Below are positions 1 to 9,880 of a DNA stretch of 34,405 nt, piece after piece (the first letter of the stretch is position 1; every line of letters starts with the position of its first letter). The stretch is taken from contig JAIOXH010000004.1 of the NCBI GenBank assembly GCA_021741765.1, positions 1-34,405 on the forward strand, written 5' to 3'. Position numbers and translations under genes: made by a program. Source of the DNA: Aurantimicrobium sp. GTDB taxonomy: Bacteria > Actinomycetota > Actinomycetes > Actinomycetales > Microbacteriaceae. Below the pieces are notes generated by a model, which saw nothing but the letters and a program-made list of their open reading frames with translations, was not told the origin of the DNA and did not search any database.

Positions 1-278
1 TCACTGCGGGGCCAAAGAAGGGCGAGCGCCTTCCGTTGGCAACCGAGGCCGTCACGATTGGTCGCGCCTCCGACTCCACCCTCGTCATTCGCGACGACTA
101 CACGTCGACGCGGCACGCGGTACTTGAGTTACGGCGCGGCACGTGGCACATCACCGACCTCGACAGCACCAACGGAACTCTGGTCGACGGCACGCGGATA
201 TCGGATCCGGTTGCCGTTGTGCCGGGAACGCCCATCACCGTGGGTCAAACAGTCTTCGAGATTCGGGAGGACTCATGA
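1..278 (+). CDS. fhaB: FHA-domain protein (FhaB-like), 5' truncated by window edge
   Basis: Open frame from position 3 reads ...GPKKGERLPLATEAVTIGRASDSTLVIRDDYTSTRHAVLELRRGTWHITDLDSTNGTLVDG, with FHA motifs GR, S..RH and D..STNGT; directly upstream of PP2C as in the fhaB-pstP-rodA-pbpA-pknA-pknB cluster. Confidence 0.88.
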   Translation, partial: TAGPKKGERLPLATEAVTIGRASDSTLVIRDDYTSTRHAVLELRRGTWHITDLDSTNGTLVDGTRISDPVAVVPGTPITVGQTVFEIREDS

Positions 279-1501
279 GCCCCCTGGCTTCAGCACGTTC
301 CGACGTTGGTCGAGTGCGCACATCCAACCAAGATTCCGGTTACGCCGGTCAGTTCTTCTTCGTCGTTGCAGATGGCATGGGGGGTCACGCCGGCGGTGAT
401 GTTGCCTCCGGCATCGCGGTGCGAGATCTGGCAATTCTTGACCGGCGCTTTTCATCGGTGGCCGAAGCACGCGCAGCCCTGGTCGCCCAGCTCAAAGCCA
501 TCAACGAGAAGCTCTCGCACGTGGTTGACAGTAATCCCGAGCTCGCTGGCCTCGGCACAACGGTGAGTGGCATGGTGCGCGTGGGCGACCGGTTCGTTGT
601 GGCACACATCGGCGATTCGCGTATTTACCGGCTCTCCAACGGCGAACTCTCTCAGGTCACAGCGGATCACACGTTTGTACAACAGCTGATCGACGCGGGT
701 CGCATCACCGAGGCAGAGGCAAAGGATCACCCGCGGCGCTCAGTCCTCATGCGTGTATTGGGCGATGTCGACGACGACCCCTCGATTGACACCACTGAGG
801 TGCCGGCCATTCCGGGCGAACGCTGGTTGCTCTGCAGTGATGGCCTCACCGGGGTGCTCAACGACGCCGAGGTGCGCGACCTGCTGGCAGCAGACGCAGG
901 GCCCGAGGCAATCTCGGCTCGACTGGTCGACCGCGGCCTGGCCGGTGGCGGTCCCGACAACATCACCGTAATTGTGGTCGACGTGGCAGGTGAAGACGGT
1001 GAAGCCCGCTCCGACTTTGTCGGCTCGGCCGCGACAAAACGCAAGTTTCCCGCCGTCCGTTCCGGCGAAACGGGGTCGAGCCCGCGGCCCAAGACGCGCA
1101 CGGTCCCGGTGTCCACGAGCGAGTTTCCGCTACCCACCACGTCGCCCAAGTCGAGGGTTGGCACCGAGCCCGAGCGCTCCGGGTTATCGGTTCGGGCACG
1201 CCGGCGCCTGAGGGCCGGCATCATCTCTCTTCTCGTGCTCGTGCTCCTGGCGGCTGCCGTGTTCGGGGCCTACAGCTGGACCCAAACGCGTTTCTATCTC
1301 GGTGTCAGCGGAAGTCACGTGGCGGTTTTCCAGGGGATTCCCGCCACTCTTGGCGGCCTGGCCCTCTCTCGGGTCTACCTCGACAGTGATGTACGTGTTG
1401 CGTCCCTCCCTGCCTACGAGAAATCGCAGGTGATTCAGTCTGTTTCTTTCGACAACGTGTCTGATGCCGTGGACGCGCTCAATCGGATGTCCGGTGAGTA
1501 A
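275..1501 (+). CDS. pstP: PP2C-family Ser/Thr protein phosphatase (PstP-like), membrane anchored
   Basis: ATG at 275 overlaps the FHA stop (ATGA). Motifs DGMGGHAGGDVAS, GDSRIY, SDGL, GGPDNITVIVVD; single C-terminal TM segment. The ORF-track start at 143 is too far upstream. Confidence 0.93.
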   Translation: MSPLASARSDVGRVRTSNQDSGYAGQFFFVVADGMGGHAGGDVASGIAVRDLAILDRRFSSVAEARAALVAQLKAINEKLSHVVDSNPELAGLGTTVSGMVRVGDRFVVAHIGDSRIYRLSNGELSQVTADHTFVQQLIDAGRITEAEAKDHPRRSVLMRVLGDVDDDPSIDTTEVPAIPGERWLLCSDGLTGVLNDAEVRDLLAADAGPEAISARLVDRGLAGGGPDNITVIVVDVAGEDGEARSDFVGSAATKRKFPAVRSGETGSSPRPKTRTVPVSTSEFPLPTTSPKSRVGTEPERSGLSVRARRRLRAGIISLLVLVLLAAAVFGAYSWTQTRFYLGVSGSHVAVFQGIPATLGGLALSRVYLDSDVRVASLPAYEKSQVIQSVSFDNVSDAVDALNRMSGE

Positions 1502-2891
1502 CCAGGCTCTCGACGCGACGAAGGCGGACACCGGGCCCATCCCGCGTATGATGCGGATTCGCGAACCTCAGCGCATGCGCAATGTGGAGCTCGGTCTCAT
1601 CTTGGTGGCCTTCGGCATCAGTGCGCTCGCCCTGGTTCTCGTTCAACTTGCCACGATGGGTGCCGTTCACGCCGGGATTTTTGCCATGTGTGCCATCATC
1701 GCGGCGCTCACGCTCCTCGTGCACGTGTGTTTGCGATTCGTTGCCCCGCGAGCCGACGCGCTGATCGTGCCGATCGCTGTGATGCTCAACGGCTTAGGAA
1801 TCGCGGAAATTTATCGCATCGACCTCGCGCTCGAAAACGTTGGCTGGGATTCGCTCGCCATCCGACAGATTGCCTGGACCGCGCTGGCCCTCGCGGCAAC
1901 TGTCGGCGTGGTTCTCGTGGTGCGGTCACCGCGGTCGCTCCAGCGATACACCTACACGGCCGGACTCATCGCCGTCATTCTCTTGCTCCTCCCCATGGTG
2001 CCTGGGCTTGGTGTTGAGGTAAACGGCGCTCGTGTCTGGATTCAATTGGGCGCGCTCACTTTCCAGCCGGGTGAGATTGCCAAGATCGCGCTGGCTGTGT
2101 TCTTTGCCGGCTATCTCGTGCAACACCGCGACAGCCTCTCTATGGTCGGTAGGCGTTTCGCGGGGTTGCGTTTTCCGCGTGGGCGCGACCTCGGGCCCAT
2201 TCTGGCAGTGTGGGTCTTATCGATGTTGGTGATTGTTTTCCAGCGCGACCTCGGCACCGGGCTTCTCTACTTCGGGCTGTTCTTGGTGATGCTGTACGTT
2301 GCCACCGGGCGACTGTCCTGGGTGCTCATGGGCCTCGGCCTGTTCGTGGCCGGCGCGCTGGCCGCAAACCAGTTTCTGAGTTACGTCCGTGACCGGTTCG
2401 CCAATTGGTACGACGCCTTCAACCCCGGTATCTTCAACGCCGACGGCGGAAGTTACCAACTGGTTCAGGGCTTGTTTGGAATGGGACACGGGGGGTTGTT
2501 CGGCACGGGGCTCGGCCAGGGCATGCCCTACATCACGCCGGTTTCTCAGAGCGACTACATCATTGCCAGCCTGGCCGAGGAGCTCGGGCTCGTCGGGCTG
2601 TTTGCCATTCTGTGTCTGATCGTGTTGCTCGTCTCTCGCGGCGCCCGCATTGGATTCGCCGCAACCGATGACTTTTCGAAGCTCCTCTCGATTGGACTCG
2701 CCTTTGTTATTGCGTGGCAAACATTCCTCGTTATCGGAGGCGTGACGCGCATCATCCCCCTCACCGGGCTGACGACACCGTTCATGGCCGCCGGAGGAAG
2801 CTCGCTCGTGGCCAACTGGATGATTGTGGCGATTCTGCTGCGGCTGTCCGACGCGCAGTCCCGTGTGCCCCGGTTGGTGGTTGAGTCGTGA
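1494..2891 (+). CDS. FtsW/RodA/SpoVE family peptidoglycan polymerase
   Basis: Polytopic SEDS protein with NGARVWIQLG, FQPGEIAK, FQRDLGTGLL and AEELGLVG motifs; GTG at 1494 overlaps the PP2C stop. Confidence 0.92.
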   Translation: MSNQALDATKADTGPIPRMMRIREPQRMRNVELGLILVAFGISALALVLVQLATMGAVHAGIFAMCAIIAALTLLVHVCLRFVAPRADALIVPIAVMLNGLGIAEIYRIDLALENVGWDSLAIRQIAWTALALAATVGVVLVVRSPRSLQRYTYTAGLIAVILLLLPMVPGLGVEVNGARVWIQLGALTFQPGEIAKIALAVFFAGYLVQHRDSLSMVGRRFAGLRFPRGRDLGPILAVWVLSMLVIVFQRDLGTGLLYFGLFLVMLYVATGRLSWVLMGLGLFVAGALAANQFLSYVRDRFANWYDAFNPGIFNADGGSYQLVQGLFGMGHGGLFGTGLGQGMPYITPVSQSDYIIASLAEELGLVGLFAILCLIVLLVSRGARIGFAATDDFSKLLSIGLAFVIAWQTFLVIGGVTRIIPLTGLTTPFMAAGGSSLVANWMIVAILLRLSDAQSRVPRLVVES

Positions 2892-4342
2892 ACCGTGAAT
2901 TGAAACGTGTCAGCGTTGTCATGCTGATTATGTTCTTAGGGCTGCTGGGCGCCGCCACGGTTATTCAGGTCGCTCAGGCTGACAGCCTCGCCTCTGACGG
3001 TCGCAATACCCGCACCCTCTATGACAGCTTCCGGGCGCAGCGTGGGCCGATCATGGCCGGCGATACCGTGCTGGCTCAGTCGATTCCGGTTGACGATGAC
3101 TTTCGCTTCTTGCGTCAGTACGCCAACCCCCTTGTTTATGCGCCCATCACGGGATTTTTTACGCTCAACCAGGGACTTTCCGGTATTGAATCGAGCGAGA
3201 ACTCATACCTGACCGGTAACAACTCCTCCCAGTTCCTCGAGCAGATGAACAGCATCCTCACGGGTCGACCGACCCAGGGTGCGTCTGTCAACCTCACGAT
3301 CCGGCCGGACGTGCAACAGGTCGCGTGGGATGCGCTCGGTGACTACCAGGGAGCGGTTGTCGTCACCGAAGTCGGTACGGGCAAGATTCTCGCCATGGTT
3401 TCCAAGCCATCGTTCGACCCGAACCTTCTCGCGGGGCACAACTCCGAGGCCGTCATCGACTACTACGACGCGCTCGACAACGATCCCTCTGAGCCGCTAA
3501 TCAATCGTCCCATCGGCGCGCTCAATCCGCCCGGGTCGACGTTCAAGCTGGTGACTGCCGCCGCGCTTCTCGAGTCGGGACGTTACACACCCGAGAGCAC
3601 CGTGCCGAACTTGGCACGCCTCCTCCTTCCCGGAACCGACGTAGAGATTCGTAACTCGGACAGCAAAACCTGCGGACCCGGCGAGCAGGTGTCTCTCTTT
3701 ACGGCGGTATCGCTCTCGTGCAATGTGCCGTTGGCCCAGTTCGGAATGGCCCTTGGCTACAAACCCATTGTCGACATGGCAAAGAAGTTCGGCTTCAACC
3801 AATCTTTCGACGTTCCCATGACTACTGCGCGCAGCTACATCCCCCAGGTGATGGATGAGCCCCAAACAGCCCTCGCTTCCTTCGGTCAGTTCGACGTGCG
3901 AGCAACGCCCCTGCAGGTGGCGCTAATCTCAGCGGCGATTGCGAACGGCGGCATCGAAATGTATCCGACCCTGATTGAGAGCATCACGGCAAGCGACCTG
4001 CGCCCCATCTCCGCCTTCACGCCGCGCGAGTATTCTCGGCCGATCAGTGCCGAAACCGCGGCACAGATCACCGCCATGATGCAGTCAAGTGTCAGCAACG
4101 GAGCGGCAACTAATGCCAGTATTGACAATGTCAGTGTTGCGGGTAAAACCGGTACCGCCGAAAACGGTCCGGGCGAACCATACACACTGTGGTTCACCGG
4201 TTTCGCCCCCACAACAGGTGAACCAAAATACGCAATAACCGTGGTCGTAGAAAACGGCGGCGGCTTGGGAACCAACGGATACGGAAACCTAATTGCGGCA
4301 CCCATCGCGCGTGCCGTTCTAGAGGCGGTGCTACAAAAATGA
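2888..4342 (+). CDS. pbpA: Penicillin-binding protein 2-type transpeptidase (PbpA-like)
   Basis: GTG start in GTGA overlap; catalytic STFK, SCN and KTGTAE motifs; N-terminal TM anchor. Confidence 0.93.
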   Translation: MNRELKRVSVVMLIMFLGLLGAATVIQVAQADSLASDGRNTRTLYDSFRAQRGPIMAGDTVLAQSIPVDDDFRFLRQYANPLVYAPITGFFTLNQGLSGIESSENSYLTGNNSSQFLEQMNSILTGRPTQGASVNLTIRPDVQQVAWDALGDYQGAVVVTEVGTGKILAMVSKPSFDPNLLAGHNSEAVIDYYDALDNDPSEPLINRPIGALNPPGSTFKLVTAAALLESGRYTPESTVPNLARLLLPGTDVEIRNSDSKTCGPGEQVSLFTAVSLSCNVPLAQFGMALGYKPIVDMAKKFGFNQSFDVPMTTARSYIPQVMDEPQTALASFGQFDVRATPLQVALISAAIANGGIEMYPTLIESITASDLRPISAFTPREYSRPISAETAAQITAMMQSSVSNGAATNASIDNVSVAGKTGTAENGPGEPYTLWFTGFAPTTGEPKYAITVVVENGGGLGTNGYGNLIAAPIARAVLEAVLQK

Positions 4343-5994
4343 GGCCTTCAGCTGGTATGAACTTCGGCGGTCGCTACGAGCTCGAGTCGCGCATCGCCGT
4401 TGGCGGAATGGGCGAAGTGTGGCAAGCCACCGACACCGTCATTGGGCGACACGTCGCCATCAAAATCTTGAAAGATGAGTTTCTTGGCGACCCGGGCTTT
4501 CTCGAACGTTTCCGTGCGGAGGCCCGTCACGCGGCCCTGGTGAACCACGAGGGAATTGCGAACGTTTACGACTACGGGGAGGAAGACGGAAGCGCCTACC
4601 TCGTCATGGAACTCGTCCCCGGCGAGCCGCTGTCGTCCATCATCGAGCGTGAAAAGACGCTGTCGATTGATCGTGTGCTCGACATCGTGGGACAAACGGC
4701 TGCTGCTCTTCAAGCCGCTCACGCCGCCGGGCTGGTACACCGCGACATTAAGCCCGGAAACATGCTCATTACGCCAGAGGGCCGGGTAAAAATCACCGAC
4801 TTCGGCATCGCTCGCATTGCCGACCAGGTCCCCCTCACCGCCACGGGTCAGGTCATGGGAACGGTTCAGTACCTCTCCCCCGAGCAGGCAAGTGGTCATG
4901 CAGCTAGCCCCTCAACTGACGTCTATTCGCTGGGCATCGTCGCTTACGAGTGCCTGACCGGAAAGCGCCCCTTCTCTGGGGAGTCCCAGGTCGCGATTGC
5001 GATGTCACACATCAATGACGCACCGCCGCCGCTGCCCGATACCATCGCCGAACCCGTTCGCAACCTGGTGATGAGTTGCATCGCGAAACGACCGGAAGAT
5101 CGGCCCGCATCGTCGGCCCATCTCGCTCGCGCCTGCCAAGCCCTTCGGCGCGGCGACGTTCAAGGCGCCGCTGCTGCGGTGCCCGAAATCTTGGGGGGTC
5201 TCGCCCCCGACGACGCAACCATGGTTATGCCGCGCACCGCAGAAACTGGCGCGACCACCGTATTGAGCATGCCGGATTCGACCGAAAAGACGCCCCATCC
5301 GAAGAAGCGCAATCCCTGGACCTGGCCGCTGATAGCGCTGGGTGGCGTTCTCGTGATCGTGCTTGTGGGATCACTCATTGCGCTGTTCACCGGCAGTGGC
5401 CCCCAGCCTGTGCCCACCACGAGCGGACCTCCAACGAGTTCGACTCCCACGGCATCGCCAACAAAGAAGCCCACCAAAACTCCCACACCCACTCCCACGG
5501 CGGCGGCCATTCCCACCGACCTTGTGGGCAAGAACATCGACGCCGTCGAGGCCCAGCTCAAAGCCGCCGGTTGGAAGTCCATCACCCGTGAGAGCATTGG
5601 CGCCGCCCATTATTCGGAAGACGTGTTCACCGTTTCCTACGTTTCGGCTACGGGAATCACGCCGTTCAGTGATCCCATCAACCTAAAATTCTATGAGAAC
5701 ACGCCCTCACTCAGCACTCCCGGCGTTGCCGTTTTGACCGGTGGCGGCCCTGTCGCCACGGGTAGTTCGTTCGTTGTGTCGTGGACCGACTACACGTGTC
5801 CCGTCTCATTCAACGTGGTCAGCTACACCGTGACGTTTAACGGAGCGGCCATTTCGCCCGCCAACCCGCCCGGAGTGACCACCGTGACGCTCACGGCCCC
5901 CGCCACTGCGGGCACATACAACATGACGTACGTCGTGAAATGTGACGGAGTGAACTCGCCGGCGGCATCGAGCCTCCCGATTATCGTGACCTAG
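4339..5994 (+). CDS. pknA: Transmembrane Ser/Thr protein kinase (PknA-like, catalytically intact) with PASTA-like plus Ig-like extracellular region
   Basis: GGMGEVW glycine loop, VAIKIL Lys, [26 protein letters not shown] segment [22 protein letters not shown]; extracellular [17 protein letters not shown] plus C-terminal beta-rich domain. Confidence 0.9.
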   Translation: MRPSAGMNFGGRYELESRIAVGGMGEVWQATDTVIGRHVAIKILKDEFLGDPGFLERFRAEARHAALVNHEGIANVYDYGEEDGSAYLVMELVPGEPLSSIIEREKTLSIDRVLDIVGQTAAALQAAHAAGLVHRDIKPGNMLITPEGRVKITDFGIARIADQVPLTATGQVMGTVQYLSPEQASGHAASPSTDVYSLGIVAYECLTGKRPFSGESQVAIAMSHINDAPPPLPDTIAEPVRNLVMSCIAKRPEDRPASSAHLARACQALRRGDVQGAAAAVPEILGGLAPDDATMVMPRTAETGATTVLSMPDSTEKTPHPKKRNPWTWPLIALGGVLVIVLVGSLIALFTGSGPQPVPTTSGPPTSSTPTASPTKKPTKTPTPTPTAAAIPTDLVGKNIDAVEAQLKAAGWKSITRESIGAAHYSEDVFTVSYVSATGITPFSDPINLKFYENTPSLSTPGVAVLTGGGPVATGSSFVVSWTDYTCPVSFNVVSYTVTFNGAAISPANPPGVTTVTLTAPATAGTYNMTYVVKCDGVNSPAASSLPIIVT

Positions 5995-6005
5995 ATCGGA
6001 TTTTT

Positions 6006-7811
6006 GTGAACGAGACGCCGCTCATCGCTGGGCGCTACCGCATTACCGGTCTGCTCGGTCAGGGCATGTTTACCGATGTGTACAAGGCGGACGACACGGT
6101 TTTGGATCGAAAGGTGGCAATCAAGGTTCTCAAGCTTGATCTGTCACGCGATCCTCGCATTGTTGAACGTTTCACTCAGGATGCACGTTTTTCAACCGAA
6201 CTCATTCACGAGAACATTGCGCACGTGCTCGACGTTGGCTCGGCGTCATTCGATCCCTCGCCTTCCGTCGAACGGCCGTTCGTCATCGTGGAGCGCGTCT
6301 CAGGTCTTACCCTCACCGATCTCCTCGCTCGTGGTCCGCTCAAACCCGCCGAGGCGTGTCGCATTGCCGACAATGTTCTTGCTGCTCTTGATGTTGCTCA
6401 CCGCAGGGGAATCACGCACCAGGGCATCACTCCCAATAACGTGCTCATTTCAGCAAGCGGTTTGGCAAAGTTGAGCGATGTCGGGCTTTCGGCAGGAGTG
6501 CGGGACGCAGCGGGGCTTAGCGTGCCGCAAGACGCGGTCGAGTGGCGAGCACCAGAGTTAGCAACGGTAGCCTCGGCCGATGTGCGCGCGGACCTGTATT
6601 CGGTCGGCGTTCTCTTGTTCGCGATGTTGACAGGCGAGGTTCCTTTTCCGGGCGGCTATGCAGGTTCTCGTGCTCCCATGGCATCGAGCCTGAACAATCG
6701 GGTTCCGGTTGCCCTCAACCTCGTTGTCGCTCGTGCGCTCGAGCCACAACCGCAGTCACGTTATGCCACCTCGGCCGATTTTCGTGCTGACCTACAAGTT
6801 GTGGTCGCCGGTCTTCAGGGCTTGGCGGTCACCGAGGCTGGCGTGCCCGTGGCAACCGGCTCACCGGCTGATGTTCCGGCACCCGCTCCGGTAATGACAG
6901 GAGCGCTCAGAACGGGGTCTGTTTCATCCACTGCGCAGATTCTTTCGGATCGAGTCGGTACTGACCTTCCCCCTACCGAGCGCATGAGCGCTGTTGCCCA
7001 GACGGAGACCGACCAACTTGTTATGCTCTTTGGTCGCAACGCTGTTTCCACAGCAAGGGAATTCGAAGCAAGCGTGCCGCAGAAGGGCAGGCAGCGTGGT
7101 CGTGTCGTTCTTGGGCTGGTCGTCAGCCTGGTCTTTGTCGTAGCCATTTCCATGGTCACTCTCTGGGTGTTGAACATTAAGCCGGTTGATTTCTTCCCCT
7201 CGTCGGCGCGCACGATTCCCAATGTTGTGGGTTTTGACTACACCAAGGCTGCTTCCGCCATCACGAAAGTTGGCTTGACTCCCGTGCGCGTTGACGAGCC
7301 AAACGCCAAGGTTCCCCTGGGAGCTGTTATTCGAACTGACCCGAACGCCAAGAAAGAGGTCGATATCGGAACGCGCGTGACCGTTTATGTCTCCTCTGGC
7401 TTGTCCGAGGTTCTCATTCCCAACGTCTCCGGAATGACGGTCGAGCAGGCAACAACTGAGCTCAAAAAGCTCGGGCTTATCGTGGGGGCCAACGCCAAGG
7501 GAAACTCGGCAACAATTGCGCAGGGCGTGGTGGTCGCCACGACGCCTGTGGCAGGAGCCATGGCAAAGACCGGGGCTTCCGTGAGCCTCGTTATTTCATC
7601 TGGTCAGGTGACTATTCCCGATCTGACCGGGATGACCGTAGACGCGGCGGCTAACCTTTTGGGTGGGTCTGACATCATGATTACACCGTCGCTCCAAGCA
7701 GATACCAGTTGCCGCGTCGGCGCCGGTGGAGTCATCGTGACCTCGCAATCGGTTGCCCCGGGAGATACACCGGCGGGGACCGCAATTACGCTGACGTATT
7801 GTGCTGGATAA
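6006..7811 (+). CDS. pknB: PASTA-domain transmembrane kinase-like protein at the PknB position; predicted pseudokinase
   Basis: GTG start at 6006. Kinase fold markers GQGMFTDV, VAIKVL, WRAPEL, ADLYSVGVLLFAMLTGEVPF, but HQGITPNN replaces HRDxKxxN and DVG replaces DFG; one TM; three PASTA repeats at the C-terminus. Confidence 0.88.
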   Translation: MNETPLIAGRYRITGLLGQGMFTDVYKADDTVLDRKVAIKVLKLDLSRDPRIVERFTQDARFSTELIHENIAHVLDVGSASFDPSPSVERPFVIVERVSGLTLTDLLARGPLKPAEACRIADNVLAALDVAHRRGITHQGITPNNVLISASGLAKLSDVGLSAGVRDAAGLSVPQDAVEWRAPELATVASADVRADLYSVGVLLFAMLTGEVPFPGGYAGSRAPMASSLNNRVPVALNLVVARALEPQPQSRYATSADFRADLQVVVAGLQGLAVTEAGVPVATGSPADVPAPAPVMTGALRTGSVSSTAQILSDRVGTDLPPTERMSAVAQTETDQLVMLFGRNAVSTAREFEASVPQKGRQRGRVVLGLVVSLVFVVAISMVTLWVLNIKPVDFFPSSARTIPNVVGFDYTKAASAITKVGLTPVRVDEPNAKVPLGAVIRTDPNAKKEVDIGTRVTVYVSSGLSEVLIPNVSGMTVEQATTELKKLGLIVGANAKGNSATIAQGVVVATTPVAGAMAKTGASVSLVISSGQVTIPDLTGMTVDAAANLLGGSDIMITPSLQADTSCRVGAGGVIVTSQSVAPGDTPAGTAITLTYCAG

Positions 7812-8433
7812 GTGGGTTCTTGGTCCGGGATAGTTCTGCGGCTCCCGTGAGGCCGAGGCTTTCGAGCCAATTACCCAGCATGAGATACCCGCCCTCGGTC
7901 AACACCGATTCTGGGTGAAATTGAACTCCGTGGATTGGGGCGGTCGCGTGGCGTAATCCCATGATCACGCCGCCAGCGGTGCGGCTCGTCACCACAAGTT
8001 CCGGTGGCACTGTGCCGTCGACCACGGCAAGCGAGTGGTACCTGGTGGCGTTAAACGGTTGTCCAACGCCGCGATAAAAATCGCTGTCATCGTGCCGGAT
8101 TTCTGATGTCTTACCGTGCATGAGCTCTTCGGCGTTCGTGACCGTCGCACCAAACGCCTCCGCGATTGCCTGATGGCCGAGGCAGACACCCAGCAAGGGT
8201 TTGTTTGCGCGTTCCGCAGCCCGCACGATCGCTACTGATACTCCCGCGTCCGACGGCTTTCCCGGACCCGGAGAGACCAGCACGCCGTCGTAGGCGGCAA
8301 TCACGTTGTCGACATCTGCGGCCAGGATGGCGTCATTCCGGATCACGTGCGTCTCGGCACCCAGTTCATTCAGATAACCGTTCAGCGTATAGACAAAGCT
8401 GTCGTAGTTGTCGACGACGAGGATGCGCGTCAC
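7786..8433 (-). CDS. trpG: Class I glutamine amidotransferase, anthranilate/aminodeoxychorismate synthase component II
   Basis: GTG start at 8433 (VTRILVVDNYDSFVYTLNGYL), nucleophile GVCLGHQA, C-terminal HPESVLTEGG; the ORF-track N-terminal extension is spurious. Confidence 0.9.
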   Translation of the reverse strand: MTRILVVDNYDSFVYTLNGYLNELGAETHVIRNDAILAADVDNVIAAYDGVLVSPGPGKPSDAGVSVAIVRAAERANKPLLGVCLGHQAIAEAFGATVTNAEELMHGKTSEIRHDDSDFYRGVGQPFNATRYHSLAVVDGTVPPELVVTSRTAGGVIMGLRHATAPIHGVQFHPESVLTEGGYLMLGNWLESLGLTGAAELSRTKNPLIQHNTSA

Positions 8434-8585
8434 GATGCCACGACCACAGATTGAGTGAGAACGCGATCGACCCAGGGAAAGAGGAAGAAGACCAGCGCTG
8501 CGAGAACTGCCAGGGCGCCGGAAACGACGATAAGAATCCGCGCCCAGAGAGGGCCGGGCAGAACTTTCCACAGGGCTACGTACAT
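8430..8585 (-). CDS. Small (51 aa) single-pass membrane protein, function unknown
   Basis: Hand translation: MYVALWKVLPGPLWARILIVVSGALAVLAALVFFLFPWVDRVLTQSVVVAS*. Stop overlaps the trpG GTG start and the start lies 8 nt after the sortase stop; fills the spacer exactly. Below the ORF-track cutoff. Confidence 0.72.
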   Translation of the reverse strand: MYVALWKVLPGPLWARILIVVSGALAVLAALVFFLFPWVDRVLTQSVVVAS

Positions 8586-8592
8586 CGTCTCA

Positions 8593-9543
8593 TTATGCCT
8601 TTACCATTGATTCGATTTCTTTGGGCGGGCCGGCGTCTTTAGGTCGCCAGCCCACCATAACGGCATAGGTGATGAGTCGCTCGGCGTTGCCCAATTCGGG
8701 GTTGCAGGTGGTGATGGTCATCACACTTTGTCCAACAACGGCGGTATTTGCACCGCCGGGAACGGCGTTGACCACTTCGACCTGACTCGGCATAACATAT
8801 TCGGTGTTACGAACGCGGTACTCGTAGTAGCCGCTTGCCGTTTGTAGGACGATCAGGTCTCCAGTGCGCAACATGGGGGCTGACTGGAACGGGTCGCCGT
8901 AACCTGAACGGTGAACCGCCAAGGCAAAGTTTCCCGCTTCCCCCGGGAGTTGCGAGTCCGGATAGCGACCAAAGTATCCGCGGTTTAGCGTACCTTCGGC
9001 TTCGACACCTTCCGCGGCGACCTTGATGTAGTCGTCGCCAAATCGCGGTATGTAGACATTGCCAAAGACCTTGGTATTGGCCACTTTGCTCATGACCGGC
9101 GCCGGTCCGAAGTCGATAACTGCTGCTTCGGATGACGTCGAAGTGGGCGTCGTCGACGATGTCCACTTGGTCGCGTTTTCCTCGGCAACAGCTGCCGACT
9201 CATTGGTGATGATGACGTCATTGATCCACAGCTGCCATCCGAGAAACAGCATGACCATGACGCCGAGCGTGATGAGGGTTTCACCAACAACCCCCAAGCC
9301 GCGAGAGAACCCTCGCGATAGCAAGAAGGTGCGAAGAGTAGCCCCTGCTCGTCTTTCTTTCTTGCTTTTCGTTGCCTTGTCACCCGCCGGAGTTTCGTCA
9401 GCCGAGACTGTCTCCGCGATTACGTCAAAGACGGGATGGAATGCAATCGACTCCACCGCTGCCTCAATGGCCGCGTCGCCAGCGGGCGCCTTCGATCGGG
9501 CCTCGTCGGGCGTTGGTTCATCGTCGGGGTGGTGCTCGGTCAC
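8593..9543 (-). CDS. Class E sortase
   Basis: N-terminal TM, LAVHRSGYG (His) and VMTITTCNPE (Cys) motifs, conserved position between crgA and trpG. Confidence 0.87.
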   Translation of the reverse strand: MTEHHPDDEPTPDEARSKAPAGDAAIEAAVESIAFHPVFDVIAETVSADETPAGDKATKSKKERRAGATLRTFLLSRGFSRGLGVVGETLITLGVMVMLFLGWQLWINDVIITNESAAVAEENATKWTSSTTPTSTSSEAAVIDFGPAPVMSKVANTKVFGNVYIPRFGDDYIKVAAEGVEAEGTLNRGYFGRYPDSQLPGEAGNFALAVHRSGYGDPFQSAPMLRTGDLIVLQTASGYYEYRVRNTEYVMPSQVEVVNAVPGGANTAVVGQSVMTITTCNPELGNAERLITYAVMVGWRPKDAGPPKEIESMVKA

Positions 9544-9617
9544 GGTGGTAAGTCTACCGCCGGCCTGTAACTGACTCTGTGCCTGGTCTGTGAACCACCG
9601 GCTATACTCGTGGAGTT

Positions 9618-9851
9618 ATGGCAAAGTCACGCGCACCCCAGCCCCGTAAGTCTCGCGACACCGAGGGAAGCCCAAATCCCGTTTGGTACAAGCCAGTGAT
9701 GTTTGGCTTCATGCTCCTCGGTCTCGTTTGGATCATCGTCTTCTACATCTCCCAGGCAACGCTCCCGGTAGCTGCACTGGGGCAGTGGAACATTTTGGTC
9801 GGCTTTGGAATCGCCTTTATCGGCTTCCTGATGACAACGCGGTGGCGCTAG
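9618..9851 (+). CDS. crgA: Cell division protein CrgA
   Basis: 77 aa, two TM segments, NPVWYKPVMFGFMLLGLVWIIVFYI...GFGIAFIGFLMTTRWR. Confidence 0.95.
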   Translation: MAKSRAPQPRKSRDTEGSPNPVWYKPVMFGFMLLGLVWIIVFYISQATLPVAALGQWNILVGFGIAFIGFLMTTRWR

Positions 9852-9880
9852 CACTGATTACACGCGTGTGATTCTCCGCA

